64,000 nucleotides of DNA from Charina bottae (lineage: Eukaryota; Chordata; Lepidosauria; Squamata; Charinaidae), in contig JALMGJ010000005.1 of assembly GCA_023362775.1 (NCBI GenBank), forward strand, positions 86,811,421 through 86,875,420, written 5' to 3'. Each line of letters opens with the position of its first letter. Positions within the stretch are counted from its first letter, which is position 1. Made by a program: the position numbers and the translations under genes. Below, piece after piece: positions 61,312 to 64,000 of the stretch. The notes beneath the pieces were generated by a model. That model was given only the letters and a program-made list of their open reading frames with translations, did no database searches and was not told the origin of the DNA.

Positions 61312-62249
61312 ACCCATATAACTCCAGAAAGAGAGAGAGCACCTAGGAATCCTTGTTTTACTATGGCCTTTGTCTCAGTTGCAGATGTTGGAAAGGATGG
61401 TTAACTAGGACCACCACATCTGGGATGCAAAATTTCAGGTAACCACTACATGGCAGAAAAAAGATAGGGAGAAAAAAAACAACTCTCTATTTCCATCTAG
61501 TGGTTGTCTGGATTTTTACAGCCAAGATATGGTAGTCCCAATTTCACATGATATGGGTCAATTAGTTTAGCCCCAAACAAAACTGGGCCTCTTTGAGTCT
61601 CAATTAAAATGAGTCCTACCAAATAGCCAGTCAAATGTATGGCAATTGAAGGTATGTCTTCAGGATAATAGCTGTCAGTTATAGACCTCTTATAGAAAAC
61701 AACTTCAGAAAAAGCACTGGAAATAAAAATGAGTTTACCTGTGTTAAATTTTATCTCCAGAATTGATTACACTTTTTGCTCTTCCTCTGGATTGAGACAG
61801 ATTTTGTAAAACTGCATATGGGGAGCATGCTAATACATTATAAAGCTTTATTTAATCACTTTCCCAGTTAAATAGATTAAAGCTTGTGCCCTAAGGATAT
61901 GCAGCAACCTGCTGAGAAAATTTGCTAGTCTTAACTATACACTTTGTGCATCCTTCAAAATAACTCAAAGGTTTAGCCTGAGAAGCTTTCTTCAAAGTCT
62001 TCCTGAACTCCAAATTCAATAGCTGGTTAAGGACACATAGAATGCTTTTGGAGGACTCTTCACTCACGGAAATGCTATGTGCATTCTCCAAAATTCATCT
62101 ATGATTTGACCAGAATGTCATTTTCCATTTACCAAAATTCAAGACACAAATATTCTGCTGAATGCAATTACCACAATTTGTCCATTAGAGATTGAGTTTA
62201 TTTGCATCCACTCATCTTCCTTGGGTAAGTATGGGTGTAGTTACTGGTA
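60680..62249. other. Unique AT-rich sequence with (TG)n at 61277-61309
   Basis: About 1.6 kb without a recognisable gene or mobile element apart from the dinucleotide array. Confidence 0.5.
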
Positions 62250-62442
62250 GCGTTTGTAGAAGGTCCATGTTTCACAGGCATACAATAGGGCCGGTAGTAC
62301 AATGGCTTTATAAACAAGCATTTTGGTCTCCCTGCGAATGTCCCAATCCTTGAACACTCTACGCTTCATTCGGGAGAAAGCTACACTCGCAGAGCTCAGA
62401 TGACGCTGAATTTCAGCGTTGATGTCAGCTTTTGTAGACAAA
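62250..62442 (-). mobile_element. Internal fragment of the RTE-like LINE
   Basis: Minus codons STKADINAEIQRHLSSAS, VAFSRMKRRVFKDWDIRRET and KMLVYKAIVLPALLYACETW match residues around 890-955 of the intact element at 23-26.7 kb (roughly 25935-26128) at about 94% nucleotide identity by eye. It lacks both the LINE's 3' end and its 5' end, and no duplication is apparent. Confidence 0.88.
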
Positions 62443-63610
62443 TCGTGTTTGTTTGTTTTTTGTGAATATATGGCCATTTGGGTTATGGCCTTATATTCCC
62501 ACTTTCACATGGCCATATAACAATTGTCACTAGAAGCAGAATAGATAATTTTATAGAAAACAACTCTGAGATTGCAATGGAGATGTGAGTGATTTCATAT
62601 GTAATAGATCACCTTGTATAAATAAATTGTACTTTTCTTCTACCCAAGTACTGATGTTGAGTTTTAATATTATTTAAATACCATATACAATATATTTAAT
62701 ATTGCATATGGTAATCATTTTAATACACCCTGTGAATATGACTCAGCAGCACTTTGATTTCTGGCCTCCCACATTTAAAAATCTTCTTAGATGTGTATGC
62801 TGATGGATTACAGTCTTTTCCTACTCCAATCAATGCTTTCAGTTGTGTCTCCTTTTGATGGATGGTCTTTGGCCATATGTGAAAGGGGGAAATCAATGGG
62901 AAAATGTATATTTTCTTCTCTTCTCTGAAGGGAAGTTTCTTAGTTGGTCATTTCTTTTCATGTGAGTAAAGAGTGATTGTATAGTGCTACAGCTAAAAGT
63001 TTGGAATAGGATCTTATTGATAGCCAACAGTCCTGTTGCATACTAATGTACATATTTCAACAGATATATACTATGCTCCCATTGTGTTAGAATTTATAAA
63101 ACAATAAATCATACAATCTTAGAAATGGAATCATAAAGATAAAATTAAAGTATAACAAAATGGAATTACAAAGATAACAAAAGATATATGGTAATGATAA
63201 AACAAAAGAGCAGCTGATATTATTTTAATATTTTTAGGAGCGCCAGATCAGAACCAACTACTCAAAAAAATAATGTTTTTAATTTAATGATGCTGGCATA
63301 ATTTCCTCATTTAATTCTTATGGAAAATAATATAAAAGGTGGAGTTTCCTTCACGTAGAACATGAAGTGAATTCATAGATACATTCATGTCGTTTTCTTG
63401 ATAGAATTTGCTATTGCCAGATTCCATTTTTTTTTCAACTCTTAGTCTATCCTACAGCCCTGAGATTCATAGGTGTCTGAAAAAAACCACAATAATGAAA
63501 AAAAATTACAAAAATGCATTGCAACATCACAATGTCATCTCTGAGGTCCTTTTCATGATTTCCCACCTGATTTTGAAGGATGGTTTAAGCCTAGTTTAAG
63601 ATAGAAGTGA
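62443..63610. other. Unique AT-rich sequence
   Basis: Nothing recognised. Confidence 0.4.
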
Positions 63611-63613
63611 ATT

Positions 63614-63677
63614 TGCCCAGAGTCCTCCGTTGGAGGAGATGGGCGGTAATATAAATAAATAAATAAATAAATAAATT
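63614..63677 (+). mobile_element. CR1/L2-like LINE 3'-end micro-insertion
   Basis: Plus-strand ttgcccagagtcctccgttg and ggagatgggcggtaatat are followed by (AAAT)n at 63653-63676. It is the same 3' block as the L2-like copies, reduced to about 60 bp. Confidence 0.8.
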
Positions 63678-64000
63678 TCAGTTCCTTTCCATCTAATTGT
63701 ATGCCTCTGTCTCTCTAACCAAAATGAAGTCCTATAGTTTAAGATGGCTGGTACATTCCTGCCTAACCCTAACCCATTTGCCCTAGACTGCTCCTGGGAT
63801 CACATCTAGATTAAAATTAGCAGAAATGAAGCACTGGTACCAAAATCAGAACTCTCAGCTAGGATTACTTAATTTTTTTTTTCTGATTCTGAGTTATAGA
63901 AAAATAAGGAGGAATAGTTTGGGTACTTCTTTTCAAAGTAAAATAATATGGAATGGGATTATTAGTTGCTGGGCAGAAGAATGATTACTGTTGTACTTGT
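63678..64000. other. Unique sequence at the window edge
   Basis: Nothing recognised. Confidence 0.4.

Overview
This is repeat-dominated, intron-less-looking vertebrate nuclear DNA, most likely from a squamate reptile. The reasons are the mix of elements: an essentially full-length BovB (RTE clade), tRNA-derived SINEs with BovB-like and L2-like tails (Sauria/Squam type), a 5S-derived SINE remnant, CR1 and CR1/L2-clade LINEs ending in (AAAT)n, several L1 families, Penelope-like (GIY-YIG) fragments, a hAT MITE and a Ty1/copia element. I see no convincing host protein-coding gene. The only hints of host function are a CpG-bearing promoter-like patch near 46.5 kb and one possible 29-bp microexon at 2.34 kb. 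The window is probably intergenic or deep intronic.

Layout. 0-9.1 kb: LINE tails, a SINE, the 5' half of an L2-like LINE (plus strand) cut off in a GA microsatellite, a short RTE 3' end between two microsatellites, the 3' half of an L2-like LINE (minus), and a 102-bp minisatellite built from SINE sequence. 10.4-17.4 kb: a SINE split by an L1 that carries a 5' inversion (twin-priming structure); an L2-like LINE with an open RT frame later entered the L1 ORF1. 19.0 kb: hAT MITE with perfect ends. 20.1-27.1 kb: a 5'-truncated L1 with target-site duplications (TSDs), split by a composite poly(A) element (20460-22073) and by a full-length RTE-like LINE with an intact 1133-codon frame (22796-26726). 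28.2-33.2 kb: SINE, old RTE remnant, full-length BovB (29346-32541, 11-bp TSD), and a Penelope-like 3' end with a hammerhead-type core. 34-46.5 kb: decayed L2-like copies, many long microsatellites, and unique AT-rich sequence. 47-56 kb: SINEs, a BovB deletion derivative, a LINE 3' remnant that donated an exact 77-bp inverted copy to a SINE 1.9 kb away, and a CR1 tail. 56.1-60.7 kb: a minus-strand Ty1/copia element with 5' LTR, tRNA-iMet primer site, gag-PR-IN-RT and part of RNase H, broken by one in-frame stop and one SINE, with the 3' LTR missing. 60.7-64 kb: mostly unique AT-rich DNA with an internal RTE fragment and an L2 tail.

The most interesting observation is structural RNA. The first ~107 nt of the BovB copy and the first ~145 nt of the RTE-like LINE both fit a hepatitis-delta-type ribozyme fold. 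P1 starts at the first element nucleotide (exact in BovB). P2, P3 and P4 all differ in sequence but keep their pairing, and the joining segments have identical lengths. This was worked out by eye; it needs a covariance search and a cleavage test. Start codons given for LINE ORFs are frame limits unless stated otherwise.
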